Below are positions 22,462 through 34,700 of a DNA stretch of 64,000 nt, piece by piece. How positions within the stretch are numbered: position 1 is the first letter of the stretch; the number at the start of each line of letters is the position of its first letter. The notes under the pieces are model-generated. The model ran no database searches, had not been told where the DNA came from, and was given only the letters and a program-made list of their open reading frames with translations. Both the position numbers and the translations under genes were made by a program. The stretch is taken from NCBI GenBank assembly GCA_028532985.1, contig JANCIK010000012.1, positions 1,550,001 to 1,614,000 on the forward strand, given 5' to 3'. Source of the stretch: Stropharia rugosoannulata. Its lineage: Eukaryota; Basidiomycota; Agaricomycetes; Agaricales; Strophariaceae.

Positions 22462-23514
22462 ATCAGGAAAACCACTTTTTGGAAAAGAGACTTTTTGAGA
22501 CATCTATGTGTCTCTTGGGAAATTTAGTGTCTTTTTGAGACATCAATATGTCTTTTGCTGAATTTTATGTCTTTTTTATACTTTTAAAGGTCTCCTAGAG
22601 ACTTCAGGGAAATATGTAATTCTTTCTATGTCTTTTTAGGTCTTTTTATGTCTTTTAAAATCTTTCAAATTTTCTAAGTATTTAAATATATCAGTGTAAT
22701 TGTATAAATCTTTTTATGTCTCTAAAAGATTGTAGAAATATCTCATAAAGTGTATTAAAAAGCTACAAAAAGACTCAAAAAGACATAAAAAGACATAAGA
22801 ACCTGGGTAAAAATTGACTTATGAATAGCTATTGTCAACTATTACTTGTAATCTACATTGTAAGTCTTATATAAAATACATCTGAACATGACTAAATTCA
22901 ATGACTTGTGATGTAATAAATTAATGTAGTCTAGAGCATTACCATGATATTTGACCTGCAGTTAAATTATATACACAGGCACATGGTGTAGGAGAAAGTA
23001 TGCTGGTTTTAAGTCATGCATGAAGCTGTTGGTTCAATTTCTGGCAAATGCAAATTATTTCCACAACATAAGTTCCCCTTCCTATTGTACCCAAGTTAAT
23101 GTCATGGTTTATTTGCCACTGTATGTCTATGTAATGTGCTGACTAATATAGTTACTTCATGACAAATCTTAAGTACATTTAAATATACCTAATTACTTAC
23201 TTACAAATACACTTACAAATACAATCTAATCTATGTAGTAGTGATTTGGCTAAGATGAGGTCATATTTTTAATGTTTTTATCAAGCAAAAATGTGACTTA
23301 AAAGACATTTAGAGACATCTAGAGACATTATGGACACATAAAAAGACATTAAAGAGACTCCTAGAGACATAAAAAAAGTCTTTAAAAGTTTGATACCTGG
23401 AGACTTTGCTTTAAAAGTCTCCTAGAGACCCAGGTCTCCTGGGGTCTTTTTAAGTCTTTTTAAGTCTTTTTAAAAAATTAAAAGACTTTTTTCAAAAAAG
23501 TCTTTTTCCTGATG
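22462..23514. mobile_element. CATCAGG-ended non-autonomous element, copy 2 (1053 bp)
   Basis: Same ends as copy 1 (CATCAGGAAAACCAC and GTCTTTTTCCTGATG) and again flanked by TG on both sides. Most of its length is colinear with copy 1, including the tRNA-like segment. Near the right end it has about 115 extra bases with GTCTCCTAGAGACC-type words, also found in the fragment ending at 21476. Both complete copies are preceded by AAGTG and followed by TGA, suggesting a target preference. No coding capacity. Confidence 0.85.
22979..23051 (+). other. tRNA-like segment inside copy 2
   Basis: Counterpart of 11599-11671, with the B box reading GGTTCAATTTC (23031-23041), one change from consensus, and ends GCACATG and CAAATGC. 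It shows that the segment is part of the element family and not a chance insertion into one copy. Confidence 0.4.
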
Positions 23515-24407
23515 TGAATGCAGCACCGTGACCTAGTGACGAAATTGAGCAGGACCACAGGCAGGGAGTATCTTGATGATGACTCACTAGGTGCTGGATG
23601 TGTGCCCACCCCTCCATGCATAGAAACATCCTGTATCTTTGCTGTGCAACATTGGCAACTGTCTCCATGGCTGATACCATTCAAGGTAAAACCATCTTTG
23701 CACTGGGGGGCAGTGTATGGGACATGGAGGAGAACAGAAGTGCTTCACAGCAGTGCCATGCAGCAAAGCTGAGGGTCTAGATGCAGATGTGGTTGGTGCG
23801 AGCTCTAGTCATATTTTCATCATGGTGCTTGTGGACGTAGACAAATGAAGTGAACAAAAAATAGGGAGCCCTGACCAAGAGGAGAAGCACTACATAGTAC
23901 TGAGCCAACCAAAGCAAAGGAACATGGATGCGAAACAAGAGCACACCACATATGTTACTGTTGCATCTTCAGGGGAAGAGGAGGGGACAACAGAGATGTG
24001 GGGATGTGTAGGTCAAGACTAGACAGGAGACTAGGACAGATGCAGAATGGGTTAGGTACACCCCACTTTGTTGCTAGGGTGGTAGACGTGTTTTCCCTGA
24101 ATCTATGTCAGTAGGCTTCAGGAAACAATGAGAGATGTGGTAGAATAAGGATGCAAATGCAAACTCAAAATGCAGGGATAGGCATAGAGACAAGGATGTA
24201 AAGTACTTCCATGGCATAGCAGGTGAGAACATGAAGGAAGCCACCCTTCATGCAGACCTCGGATGCTGGGGTGGTGCATGGCAGCAATTGTGGCACACTT
24301 TAGGACATAGTAAGAGGCCAGGCCATCACAGGGTATATGCACACAAATGGATGGGCTTCATGGCAGTGAGCCTCGCCACGATACAAGATGAAGCAGCCAG
24401 ATCCCGA
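23515..24407. other. Unassigned sequence between two elements
   Basis: An 84-codon plus-strand frame at 23518-23772 continues from the interrupted gene but shows no family resemblance. The stretch around 23960-24040 (GGGGAAGAGGAGGGGACAAC) resembles 54575-54640 on the far side of element A, so both flanks belong to one repeat family. I see no other feature. Confidence 0.35.
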
Positions 24408-25622
24408 TGAGAGGTCTACTGCGTAGCTAGACCTGAAATCGCGAAACACAACACACACACACCCAGCGGAGCGAGTTCCTATCCCTTAGATCGAGCAAAT
24501 GCCCTCAACTAAATGGTAGTATAATCTATGCTCTGCTCTGGTTCCCGTTCTGGGCATGCAATGTGCGCACCTCGTGTCCTCTAGTCTTTGTAACAGCAAA
24601 GTAGTGCCTGCAAGTTTGTTTGTAAGGAGGGGTTTAATTCTAGTAAATCTCGGATAGAGCCCGGTTGCTAGTGGCATGTGCTAGGCAAAATGATAAATGA
24701 AATAAGTTGTTTTTAGCGAACGGCTTCGCTGTGCACACTTCCGGGTCCGGTGACCTCGTACAATGTGCGGACTCTCCAAAGTCCAACAATCCAAGACTCT
24801 CCAAAGTCTTTCACCCGGCAGTGCAGTCTCACAGTCTAAACACTACAGTGCGAGTTTCCGTACACAGTTGTACTGACTCCTCACTGAGCTCTCCAAATGA
24901 CCCGGTGGCCAGAAGCTATCCAAAACTCCTATGATTCACAAATACTTCACAGTTAAAACCCTAACAAAAGCTAAACACAGCCTGCTGACAGCCTGGGACA
25001 GAACCCAGCACACAGATCTAGTGGGTAGACAATTGCTTAAATTACTATAGACAAGGATACAGGTTTATATGCGATGCGCGCATGTGTACTAATAATAAGG
25101 TAAAGTAAATACTAGCAATGCACAGCCAAAGGTCCGCGCATTGCATCCAGGCTTCCCTTCGAGTGTCCTGATCCCTTGGCATTCGCTGCGCGCATGTCGT
25201 TTGTTCCCTCGGGCTTTTGCACGTCTCTTTTGATGTGCGCTGCCACGGTCACATGATGTGTGGACTTAGGCACATTCTGCCTTTGCGATGCATGCATGCG
25301 AGATGTGTGCACAGCCCTTCACACCGCCCTTGGTACTCGCTCAGCTGTACTCACACCGCACTTGGCTGGTGCTTAACCGTTCTGTGCCTCTTCGATTGCT
25401 TGCACGGATGACCAGACTATGCACTTTAGGCTGTGCAGCTCGCTGACCGATCCCTCTCGCAATACGGTGCGTGCAGGCGCTCATAGTCATGATGTTCGCG
25501 CGCTGATAGCTATAGACTACGAGGCAGGCTCAACTCTAGTCTCTCTGTGTTTCCTGCGCACAGCTATCCCACTAACGGACCTTCTGACTGTTTACACCCG
25601 TAGCCAAAAAGCAGCCCTGTCA
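24408..25622 (-). repeat. Element A 3' LTR
   Basis: About 1215 bp. Rich in the element motif in several forms: TGCGCGCA at 25075 and 25187, AATGTGCGCACC near 24555, GATGCATGCATGCGAG near 25280. Only a handful of differences from the other LTR, so insertion is recent. Confidence 0.9.
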
Positions 25623-26228
25623 TCTCCCTCCCACTAAAATCTTGACTGTCCTCAGTCAACTTCAGATGCGTGCATCGCTTCTATAGTAGCAGTCCACTAT
25701 TTTCCCCATCCTACTGTGTCCTGGCTTAGTTACTGCGGTCTGTGGCTTACCCAGAGCTCCCTTCTTCCTACATCCTATCTCTATCTGGCGCCCTGATTTT
25801 CCCCTTCGGGCACTCCTTACTGGGCCTCTACCTGACTAGACTTGTTTTTAGACAAACCCTTCTTCCGCGCGCACTGTGCCTATCACTGTTTCCTAATCTC
25901 TTACTCCTAATGGTCCCATTATTACTATTTCGGGCCAGCCTACATCCCTTCTTGAGTCACCTTCCTGATCAAGCCTTGCCCTTTCCTTTTCTGGGCCCTG
26001 CTAGTTCTTCCTTTTTACTGCATGCTATTCTAGTATGTTGCCGGTAAGTTTATTCGACATGTGCTCATTGCTGTTCAGCTTCTCTCATGCTCCAGAATTT
26101 TCCTTCACTATTCTCTCCTGGGTATATAACAAGTTCCTCTGCCCTTCCCGTTCTTTCTTTCTCTCGCTTCCTTCTCTAAATCCCTACTGTTTTTCCACAC
26201 TTCTCCAAAACTGGACCACAAGACGTTC
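25623..26228. promoter_or_regulatory. Leader region of the antisense cassette
   Basis: Begins with the polypurine tract of element A read in antisense (TCTCCCTCCCACT), then runs as C/T-rich sequence up to the ATG at 26229. Open frames here are low-complexity and I do not consider them genes. By position it should contain the promoter and 5' leader of the first cassette gene; no specific box can be shown. Confidence 0.35.
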
Positions 26229-28333
26229 ATGGGCTTCAGAAAGGCTTTTTCTTTTATCGCGCAGCACACCGAGGATCGCAAACGCGATGGCATGGACCGT
26301 TTCCACCGCCTGCGCCCAGCCCTTACCAATTTCGCCGTGCTCGAAGACTTAGGCGACCTTGACACTCTTGACGCTGCCCAAGCATCGCTTTTCAACAGCT
26401 ATCGGGATGCCCTGGGCGCGGGTCTCACAGCACATGTCCTAGCTTTTCCTCAGGACCTTTCCCATCATGCTGGCATTCGAGAACTGGCCCTTATTCTTTC
26501 TATTCTGAGCCTGAACGATAGCAATGCCTCCTTCGGTTGGGACTCACAGGACCCCCCTAGGCGGGCAGTGTGGTACTCAGAGCCCACTCACGAACCGGTG
26601 CCCCCTTGTTCTTTCTTCATTTTTCTTCTTCACCCCGCTTACATTCGATGCATGCTTCTTGTTCCCTAGCTTCTCTCGTACCAGGGGGCTTTCGCCACCG
26701 CCTTCCTTCTGCTCTGGGTTCCTGGAGACGAGCCTGAGCCTCGTCTTCAATGCATGCCCTTGGCGTCGACTGGGCCCGATGTAGCGATGGGAGAGCCCTC
26801 TGGAAGCGGGACAGTTATGGAGACCATCCCTGTGCCTCCCATCGAAGAGAGGCGCGCCTCGCCTTCGTCAACCCCGCCCCCTCCTTCTCCAGACCCTGCG
26901 CCCACCGAGCCCACTCCTGCCGTGCCTGCAAAGTGCAAGCGCGCCTCGCCTTCACTGACTCCTCTTCCTCCATCCCCAGACCCTGTATCTCCTCGCCTTG
27001 AAGATTCTGTGCCTGCTGCGCCCTCCAAGTGCAAGCGTGCTGTGCTCGTCCCTATCTCGACTTTGCCAGTCCCGGTGATCCCCCTTGTTAAACGCACATG
27101 CAAGGCTGCTAGTACTGGTAAGGCATTCTGCTTTTACCAGCTTATACCATTTGTTTGACGCCCTTATTATTTTTATTTTATTTAGCGACCCAGGAGGCTG
27201 TAGCGGGGCCTTCCACCGTATGCGCCTCTCCGGCTGTTCCTAAGGTGCGCGCATTGCATACCAAGGTCGTCCCCGTAGAGGCCATTCCCAGCAGCCTCGA
27301 GGAGCTTCCACGCCTGAAGGGCGTCAATGCTTCCAAATCCCAGTACCGCTCAACATACCCCATTTACAATCTCCTGCCTGGCATCTACCATGCATCCCTG
27401 GCACTGGCTGGCGCCCCTTTACCCGACGCCATAACTATGTCCCAACTCCCACCTGAGGAGGCGCTGCGCGAAGCCATCATTGTTCGTCTTTTCATTTTAT
27501 TTTCTCCTCTTTCGAAATTTTGTTTAATTACTTCTTTCTTTAGCCCGGGTTTACTTGCTCGCTTTGCAGGTGCCCTCAGGGCGAATCCTCTTCCACTCCT
27601 TCCCTCAAACACTTTTGTATCCTTCGCAGTCCTGGTCGGAAATGCGCAAGTTGCTGCCTAGGGGGCCAAGGTCCCTGTCTCCATACCATGACCGGCGCTG
27701 AGCTTGACAGCACACTAGAAGGGACTTCTGGCTGGTATCGCACCTCCCCCCGTGGTGCGCGCATCTTTTATCTTTTCTTTCTACTTTACTGACTTTCTCT
27801 TCTTTTCAGAGCTTCAAGCTTCCTTCGCCCGTCTCGAGGCCTATGGTCAGCAGGTGCGCGCTGCGGAAGAGTCCCGTCGAGGCCTTCAGCGCCTCTACTT
27901 CGCCGAACTCATCCAGCTTGTGCAGCTCGCGCAGGCTATGGCCGTGACTCTGCCAACTAATGTTATTATTGGTTCTCGCTTCACTGACTGCGAGACATTC
28001 GACGCCCTTCGATCCATGGACCTCGAACAGCTCTGCGCTTCCTATGATGCGCTCTGCCAACCATTGGATCCTGATCACCCTATCGAGTCTGCGCCACTGT
28101 CCTCTTCTTTCTACTGTCCTGACCATCTGCGTCAAGATCCTTCTTCCTTTGTCCCTGCCCCCCAGCCTTCTAAGGCTTCCAAAGTCCCGAAATCAACGTC
28201 CAAAGGCAAGGGTAAAGGCAAAGGAAAAGGCAAAGCTCCCGTCTGCTCCTACAAGTCCTCTCCCATTGTTGTTAACGACTCGAGCCCTGAGGCCTCCGCT
28301 GAGGAAGAAGATGTCGTTAACATGGAGGCCTAA
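26229..28333 (+). CDS. Cassette gene 1: cysteine-cluster protein (about 615 aa)
   Basis: Five exons (26229-26597, 26670-27117, 27186-27481, 27544-27754, 27810-28333) join in perfect phase with GT-AG introns and no internal stop. Residues 1-123 are helical and charged; about 140-270 are Pro/Ser-rich with repeated KCKRA. Exon 4 (about residues 372-442) holds a cysteine cluster: TCSLCRC, then FCILRSPGRKCASC and GPCLH, plausibly zinc-binding. A predicted helical region (ELQASFARLEAYGQQVRAAE) and a Lys/Gly run (SKGKGKGKGKGKA) with an acidic tail follow. The KDZ gene at 38311 has a comparable cluster and architecture. The fourth intron starts with GTGCGCGCA, the element motif. A DNA-binding role at these motifs is inferred. 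It is antisense to gag-pol, so it needs its own promoter. Confidence 0.75.
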
Positions 28334-28820
28334 GTCTTGCTGCGGGGCGCGCATTTTTGGTGCTTGTTTTCTCTTATGTTTCCTTCTTGTTCCCTTCCTA
28401 CTATTCTATCTAGCATATGTAGAATAGTTGTGTTTTATTATTATATGCTTTCAAATGATTTTCTTGTCTCCTTCTTGTGTGATCTTAAGTTCTTTCTGCC
28501 TTTTTAAGATGTCTACTAGCCTGGTTTCCGTTTGAGCTGCTACCAATGCCAAGCGTGCATCTGACCTGTGTCCTCTTGCTTGTAACTGCCCACTAACTTC
28601 TGCTCCTGTCTTTTTACAGTGGGCGAGTATAAGTGCGATGCACGCATATGAAAGACATGCATGTGTGTATGCGCCAGCCAGCTTTTACTTCTGCCCTGAG
28701 CTCTTGTTCTTCCTGCAGTATCTCCTTAAGCACCTAGGTTTATCTCTGCTTGGCTAGGCCTTCTCTCCCCCTCACTATAAATTCAACTGTCCCCAGTTGA
28801 GAGCTTCTTTACTCTCTGTT
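28334..28820. other. Intergenic region of the cassette
   Basis: T/C-rich, without a coding exon that I can support. It contains several copies of the element A motif in variant form (GATGCACGCATATG, ACATGCATGTGTGTATGCGCC near 28640-28675). Likely terminator of gene 1 and promoter of gene 2, with no specific signal identifiable. Confidence 0.4.
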
Positions 28821-29911
28821 ATGGCTCTCCGATATCAGCGCACTGCTGTTGCTCGCCGATTTACCTTGCTATTGAGACAACTTGCCGTTCATGCAGAGCT
28901 TGCAGAGGACTGCGACAACAGCCCTTTTCACTTTCCTCTACAGTCTGCTCAGTCCCTCGTGCGCGCACTGGTAAAGTCCTTATGTTCATGCAAGCGCTTC
29001 CTCTGCTGATGTTTTCCTCCAGGATCGCATTACACTGCCTTTGCACTTATTGATTTCAACCGCCAATTCCTGTCTTTAGTCATGACGATCATGTTTTACG
29101 AAGGCTGTGCTCAGCGCAGATTCAGCGATGATCATTTCGATGCATGCATGCTCAGCAACGCTGCTCTTCACATTCTCGATCGGTACAGCCATCTTGGCAT
29201 GCCTTTTCACAATCTCCCACCCTCGGAACCAACAGGGACCGCCATTCTAGACACAGATCCCGATGCTGCCCTTGTAGTAGATGATATTAGCTACGATTGA
29301 GCCCGTGCACAGCTCTGATGAATCGTTTAGTGCTATATATGATCCTTCAAATGAACATGTCTTTTATCATCATGCCCTCCTTCGATACCAAAAGTAATCT
29401 CCTTCAACGCGCAAGGTCTGATCCTTCCTTCTTGCACTTAGCTGCTCTACCCAAGCAGGTGCTAGCTGATATTCCGCTTGATGACCATGAGCACGTCTGC
29501 TGCATCTACATAGGCGCCCTTCATTTTATTCTTGAGGCTGCAACTGAACCGCTGCTCCCCATGACCATCTGCCTAGACATGATGTGTCATGTTCAAGACC
29601 ATGCGGTGCGTGCATGTCCCCTTTTTCCAGCCTTCTTGTGCACAGCTCTGACATCCTTGTAGCGGGCACTGGCGCTGACCGAAGCTACCAGTCACTTGCC
29701 TCGCATCTCGCACTTGTGCGCTCAACTTCACTATAGCGAGCTTGTCCTGCGCTTGTGTGGTACCACTGATGCAGAGCACTACGGCACCCTCCCTCACTCT
29801 GAACACTTCCAACAACTTCACTATGCCGCCCAGGTCTTTTATCAGGAGGAATTCTTTCCTGTAGGCCTCTTCTTCTCATGTGCTGCACTGACCCTGACCA
29901 TCACTTCTTAG
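28821..29911 (+). CDS. Cassette gene 2: uncharacterised protein, exon joins uncertain
   Basis: I do not recognise the product. ATG at 28821 (MALRYQRTAVARRFTLLLRQ), with a GTAAAG donor at 28971. Later coding stretches read YTAFALIDFNRQFLSLVMTI and DDHFDACMLSNAALHILDRY (to 29300) and VLADIPLDDHEHVCCIYIGA (29440-29603). An intron at 29604-29660, starting GTGCGTGCATG, joins in phase to RALALTEATSHLPRISHLCA, ending at 29911. The joins near 28971-29040 and 29300-29450 do not resolve cleanly, so there may be two genes or a frame-shifting mutation. No known domain seen. Same strand and spacing as its neighbours. Confidence 0.45.
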
Positions 29912-30420
29912 GATGTTTAATTCCCAAACTGACACTCTGCTGTCTTTTCATTGATAACTATCTATACTCATAGCTAGCATCTATTTCTTGGTACATGTGT
30001 CATGACCCTGTATTTGAAATAAGACTGTCGGGTAACATTGTTATGCACTTTCGGCATCAATCCCAAAACAGACATCATTTTGCCAAACGGGGAAAGACCT
30101 GCATCTCCCTTGATGCGTGCACTCTTTTGCTGCGATGTGCGCACAATCTTCCCCCTTCTTCTCGTTGCTATATGGGCTCTTGTATTCAGGTCCCTTCCAT
30201 CCCACTCAATCTCCGTGAATGTAATGTTAGACAGGTGTAGCCCTGTGCTATGACCCATCTAGACCCTTTTGTAAAGTCCCTCCTTTAACTCCTTGGGCCT
30301 GCTGTTCGGTCAGTCACCAGCTGTGTGCAGCACTGATCAACCCAGTGAATGCTATATATAACACTCGCCGTCTCTGTATGAGCACATCGCACTTTATTCC
30401 TACTGTTCTCAACCACTACC
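29912..30420. other. Intergenic region of the cassette
   Basis: No supported exon. Contains element-motif variants (GATGCGTGCAC and GATGTGCGCACAATC near 30110-30150) and a TATATATAA box at about 30353-30361, roughly 60 bases upstream of the ATG at 30421, which could serve as the core promoter of gene 3. Confidence 0.4.
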
Positions 30421-31622
30421 ATGGCTACTACTCATGCTCCTCTTTTTAACTTCACCAATGTCAAGCATCAACTCTCACTGATCCAGGATATTCGTGGGTT
30501 GGCCTCTGCCACTCCTGCGAATTATACTGGTAGCTTGGAGCTGCTTGCTGTCGATTTGGTGCACGCACCGCGCAGTTCTTTTGTTGTATTTTACTGACTT
30601 CGTCTGGCACGATTGCAGAACCGCTGGCGCGATGCACATGGCGGTATCACTCGCGTTATAAACAACAATGAGGCTATCGAGATCCTCAACGAGACTCGTG
30701 CCATATATACATCGCTCGAGGCTGACCACCACATTCGCTCCTTCTCCCCTGCTGCCAATGCATTTATCAACTTGCATGAACAAGTCCTCAAGGCCAAGGC
30801 TGCTGCATCTTGTCAGCGCACCCATACCCCTACTGGACCTGTATGCTCATCTTCCTCTCCTTAGCCCTTTCTATACTTAATCCCCTTTTTGGTGTGTGTA
30901 GCGCAATGTTCGCGTTCTTACACGTTCTGCAACTGCGGACCTTGAGACTGCCTCCGCGCCTGGAGGTACTACATCCCCTGACTCTGACAATGACAAGGTG
31001 TGGCTAACCTTGGTTTCTTTACCAGACATCACTAACATGCAACTTTACATGCTTCTCAAAAAGATGGCCCTTGACGATAAAGTTGAAGCCGCGACTGAGG
31101 GAGGTCCTCCCAGCAGGCAGCATACACCCGAGCCGAGCCCTAACAAGAAGCGCGCCGCGCCTCCTGATACTCCTAAACAGGTGTGTGTTTGACCCGTCTC
31201 CGCTGCATGCACTTAGATTCTTATAGAAATACCAGCGCGAGCACGGAGACACCTCTGGTTACCGCTCTTGTCCCCTTGGTCGAGGCATGACTTATTGTCA
31301 GACCGAGCTTCGTTGCTCATTCCGTGACGCCGCCGCAGGTGAAGCCTCTCCTAAGAAAGCCAGGCTGGGCTCGGAGGGTGTTCCTACGTTTCCCGACTCT
31401 CCTTTTATCATGCAAGGTGCGCGCATCGCACCGTTCTCTTACTAATCTTTTCTAACCCTTCTCCCTCAGGCACTTCTCTCGTTTTGGACAATGACAAGGT
31501 CAATGCTTGTCTTGATGCCGCTGCTAACCTCCTTAAGGAGCTCGTCAAGCAGCTTGTCATCTTGCAGCGCAGCCTCGACCTTACTGGTGTTACTGCCACC
31601 GAGGATAAACCGGCCCAGTAGA
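30421..31622 (+). CDS. Cassette gene 3: intact five-exon hypothetical protein (about 327 aa)
   Basis: Exons 30421-30558, 30619-30840, 30902-31180, 31227-31416 and about 31469-31622 join in phase with GT-AG introns into one open frame. I do not recognise the protein. The N-terminal 120 residues look helical (NVKHQLSLIQDIRGL, AIEILNETRAIYTSLEADHH). The middle is Pro/Lys-rich with PNKKRAAPPDTPK, a possible nuclear signal, and there is a second basic patch (SPKKARLG). The C-terminus is helical (NACLDAAANLLKELVKQLVI). Introns 1 and 4 start with the element motif (GTGCACGCA and GTGCGCGCA). Placed last in the antisense cassette, convergent with the integrase end of pol. Intact coding in an otherwise stop-ridden element suggests it mattered recently. 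Confidence 0.7.
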
Positions 31623-31748
31623 TAGCCTGGCTCAATGTGTGCTGTGCGCCTTAAAGGGGCATCTGTAGCTAGCTCTCTTTGTATTCCCCGTCTTCTTTAC
31701 CCAATATATTATATTGTGGTCGCTTTTCTTCCTACGGTGCTCGCACAT

Positions 31749-34700
31749 CTAAGTGTCTTCTTCACCCCAGTCATCCTCGTCTTCTTCATCTTCTTCCACT
31801 GTAAGCACACCGCTACCCGAGGGTACACCGGGCTCATCAAAGATATAATCTTTGGGAATAGCTGGCTCATAGTCCGGCGCCTCTAACATTTTAGCGAGGT
31901 TCTCCTTGGTCTGATCAATTATATCATCCAAGCCGTCCAGTAAGCGCAGCTGCCTTCGTGCAAAGTAGGGAATGAGGCGGAATGCCGCCACCTTATCCTT
32001 CAACACAGAGCCATCCATCTCTGCCACTAAGTATGCTCCACCGTCTTTTCGTGCGATAACGATGTAAGGCCTGTTCCATCATGTGAGCATCTTACGGTTC
32101 AGACTGGATTCTATGCCCGAGTTCCTCATTAGCACTACATCTCCTGGCTTAAACACATAGTCACGGATTTTAGCCGAGTGCTTCTTTTCAAATGCCCTGA
32201 TCGCATCTCTTTTCGTCTTCGATACTCGTGCGCACATCTCCTCTACTGTGTCGCGATGTTTGGCTAGTGCGCATGTGTGATACCCTACTAACTCCTCTGT
32301 AGTCAGTACTCGATCTGGTAGTTTCACCAGCCAAGTTGCTTCTGCTATGTCGAACGGTAGTATGGGGTGTGCACCCGTCACCATGAAGAAAGGGGAACAC
32401 CCAAATCCTCGTTGCACAGTGATGCGATCCGCCCACAACACATGGTAGAAGAATCTACTCCAACGCTTGTGTGCGCCCTCTGTCCCTCCACACGCTTTCC
32501 ACAACATCTGTCTAATGTCCCAATGGGGACGCTCTATCTTGCCATTTGCTTGTGAGTTGTACGCTGAGATGGTAATCCCTGTAATCCCATACTTCTTTTC
32601 TAAGTACTTAAGCGCTGTGCGGAACGGCCCACCATTGTCTGTGATGATTTCTTGCAGACAGCCCCAACGGCAGATAATGTCCTCAAATATCCCCTGCGCT
32701 ATCGCACGGGCATTCTCTTTCTTTAGCAGCCGCCCTTCTGCCCATGAGCTCAGCGCACATCTTCCGTGCACTATGTAATTATACCCATTGGAGGCCGGGG
32801 ACATGTGCATAGTGTCCGCGTGTAGTTGCTGGAAGATAGACGGCATGTGTGTCTCGATGTGCGGGATCTGGATGATTGTCTTCTGCCTTAACTGACAGAC
32901 ATGACATGTTTTCACATACCAGTAGACATCTCTTTCCAACTCAGGCCACCAGAAGCGCTCCGCTAGCAGTTTGCGTGTAGCATACGCTCCTCGGTGCCCC
33001 AAGCTGTCATGCGCTGAGCGCAGCATGCATGTCCGCTGCGCCTGATCTATCACCAACTTATGCATGTCATCTATGGATCTCCGGTACATCCGCCCATCCT
33101 TGTCTAAGAAGAAGTTACGAGCATTCCTCGTAAAGTTCTGATATTCTCACTCTGTCATGCCTTTAGGCCTAGTGGTTGGATTCTGCAACCAGTAGCGTAT
33201 CATCGGCAATTTCTCATCCATATCTTTTCCTGCAGACGTCCTGTTGCGCTCATCGTACTCCTCATCCTCCAGATCCTCTATTATGGAGTCGGGTATCGCA
33301 TGTGCTAGTATGAATTTCTCTAAATATTCGCACTGCGCGAGCAGCACACTCTCTTTCTGTATGAAGTCCTGCACGGCCCGCTTTTCCGCTTCCGTCTCTT
33401 TCCGTGCACGCTCGAGCTCCTGCTGGAAACAGCCTATAGAGTGCGCTTCTGGTAACTTGCGCGCAAGGGGACCTTCAAACAACTCGTTGAGGAGTCCTGT
33501 ATATAGATACCCTCTGCGATCATCGATCTGTTCCTTGAATTCCTCAAAGTCCAGGGGATCTGGGTCATCTTCATAGACTTTCTCATATTCGAGCGGTCCC
33601 ACTTCCTGATCATCATCTTCTTCGGAGTGTGCGTACGCCTCATCTCCAGGTTGCCCTTCCCTATGCGATAGACCATCTGCACCAAAGGTTTTGCCCGCAA
33701 CATGTTTCAACTGGAAGTGATACATAAGTATTTTATCTATCCAGCGATTAATAGTCGCATTAGGGCCCATGCCCGGATTATCCAACATGCCCTTCAGGTA
33801 TTTGGCATCCGTTTCCACCACCAGCTTGCGCGCACCGATGAGCCAGTAATAACAGGCTTGTAGTGCACGTAAGAGTCCATACAACTCCCGTTTGGGCTGT
33901 GAGAAGCGCTGCTCGCGTTCCATTAACAGTATTGATCTGAAGCATGCATATACCCTCTTCTTCGAATCTTGTGGGTCCTGCTGGTAAATGTAGAATCCTA
34001 CTGCTTGCCATGAGGTGTCTACAGCCAAAGTAATCAGCCCTGGCAATGTGTAATCCAGTGGTTTCACGCAATGTGCGTTGCACGCACCGTCTTTCAACGA
34101 GTCCATGCTAGCTTGCTGAGCGGGCCCCCACTCAAAGGGCTCTTTCCCACGCAATAGCTGCTGTATGTGCTCTGCGTGCTTCGCATAGTCTGAGATGTAG
34201 ATACAGAGCAGACCCATTGTACCCATGAATGCGCGCACATCACTGATGTTCTTGCATGGGCCCCAATTGAGGATTGCATGCACTTTATCAGGTGCTGGCT
34301 TTCGTCCTTCGTATGTGCACAAGTGCCCCACCACTACTATCTCAGCCGTGCACAGTATGGACTTCTTTCCACTAAATGTTCCTCCCGAGTACTTCATGCG
34401 CTGTACTATTCTGTTGACATTCAACATGTGCTCCCATACGAATCTCCTTATTCCCTTATTCTCTGGTATCGTCTCGTTTCCTCCTCCTTCTAACTCATAG
34501 CGCGTTTTAGGTCCCCTAATAGGTACATCGTCTATATAGGGCTCTGTAACTTCAGGTATTTCATCGCGTAGTATATATGCGACATCCTCGTGAAAGATGG
34601 GCACGGAATTCGGCCATCCCATAGGTAGGGTTACTAAGTGCAGTGCACCAAACAGCGTCTGGAATGTAGTCAAGTCTCTAGAGGACTCAGCTAACAGCTG

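Noticed and set aside
24408..25622. Reading the two 1.2 kb copies at 24408 and 53310 as independent solo LTRs
   Set aside because: Both share the CCGA flank on outer sides only, and primer site and polypurine tract lie at the correct inner sides, so they are the LTRs of one element.
25742..26047. A membrane protein of about 100 residues
   Set aside because: The hydrophobic look comes from a C/T-rich leader sequence; no splice, homology or start context supports it.
33244..33576. Plus-strand open frames across pol of element A, and likewise minus-strand frames across pol of B
   Set aside because: Shadows of the reverse transcriptase and linker coding sequence, with Ser/Arg-rich composition from the antisense of acidic codons.
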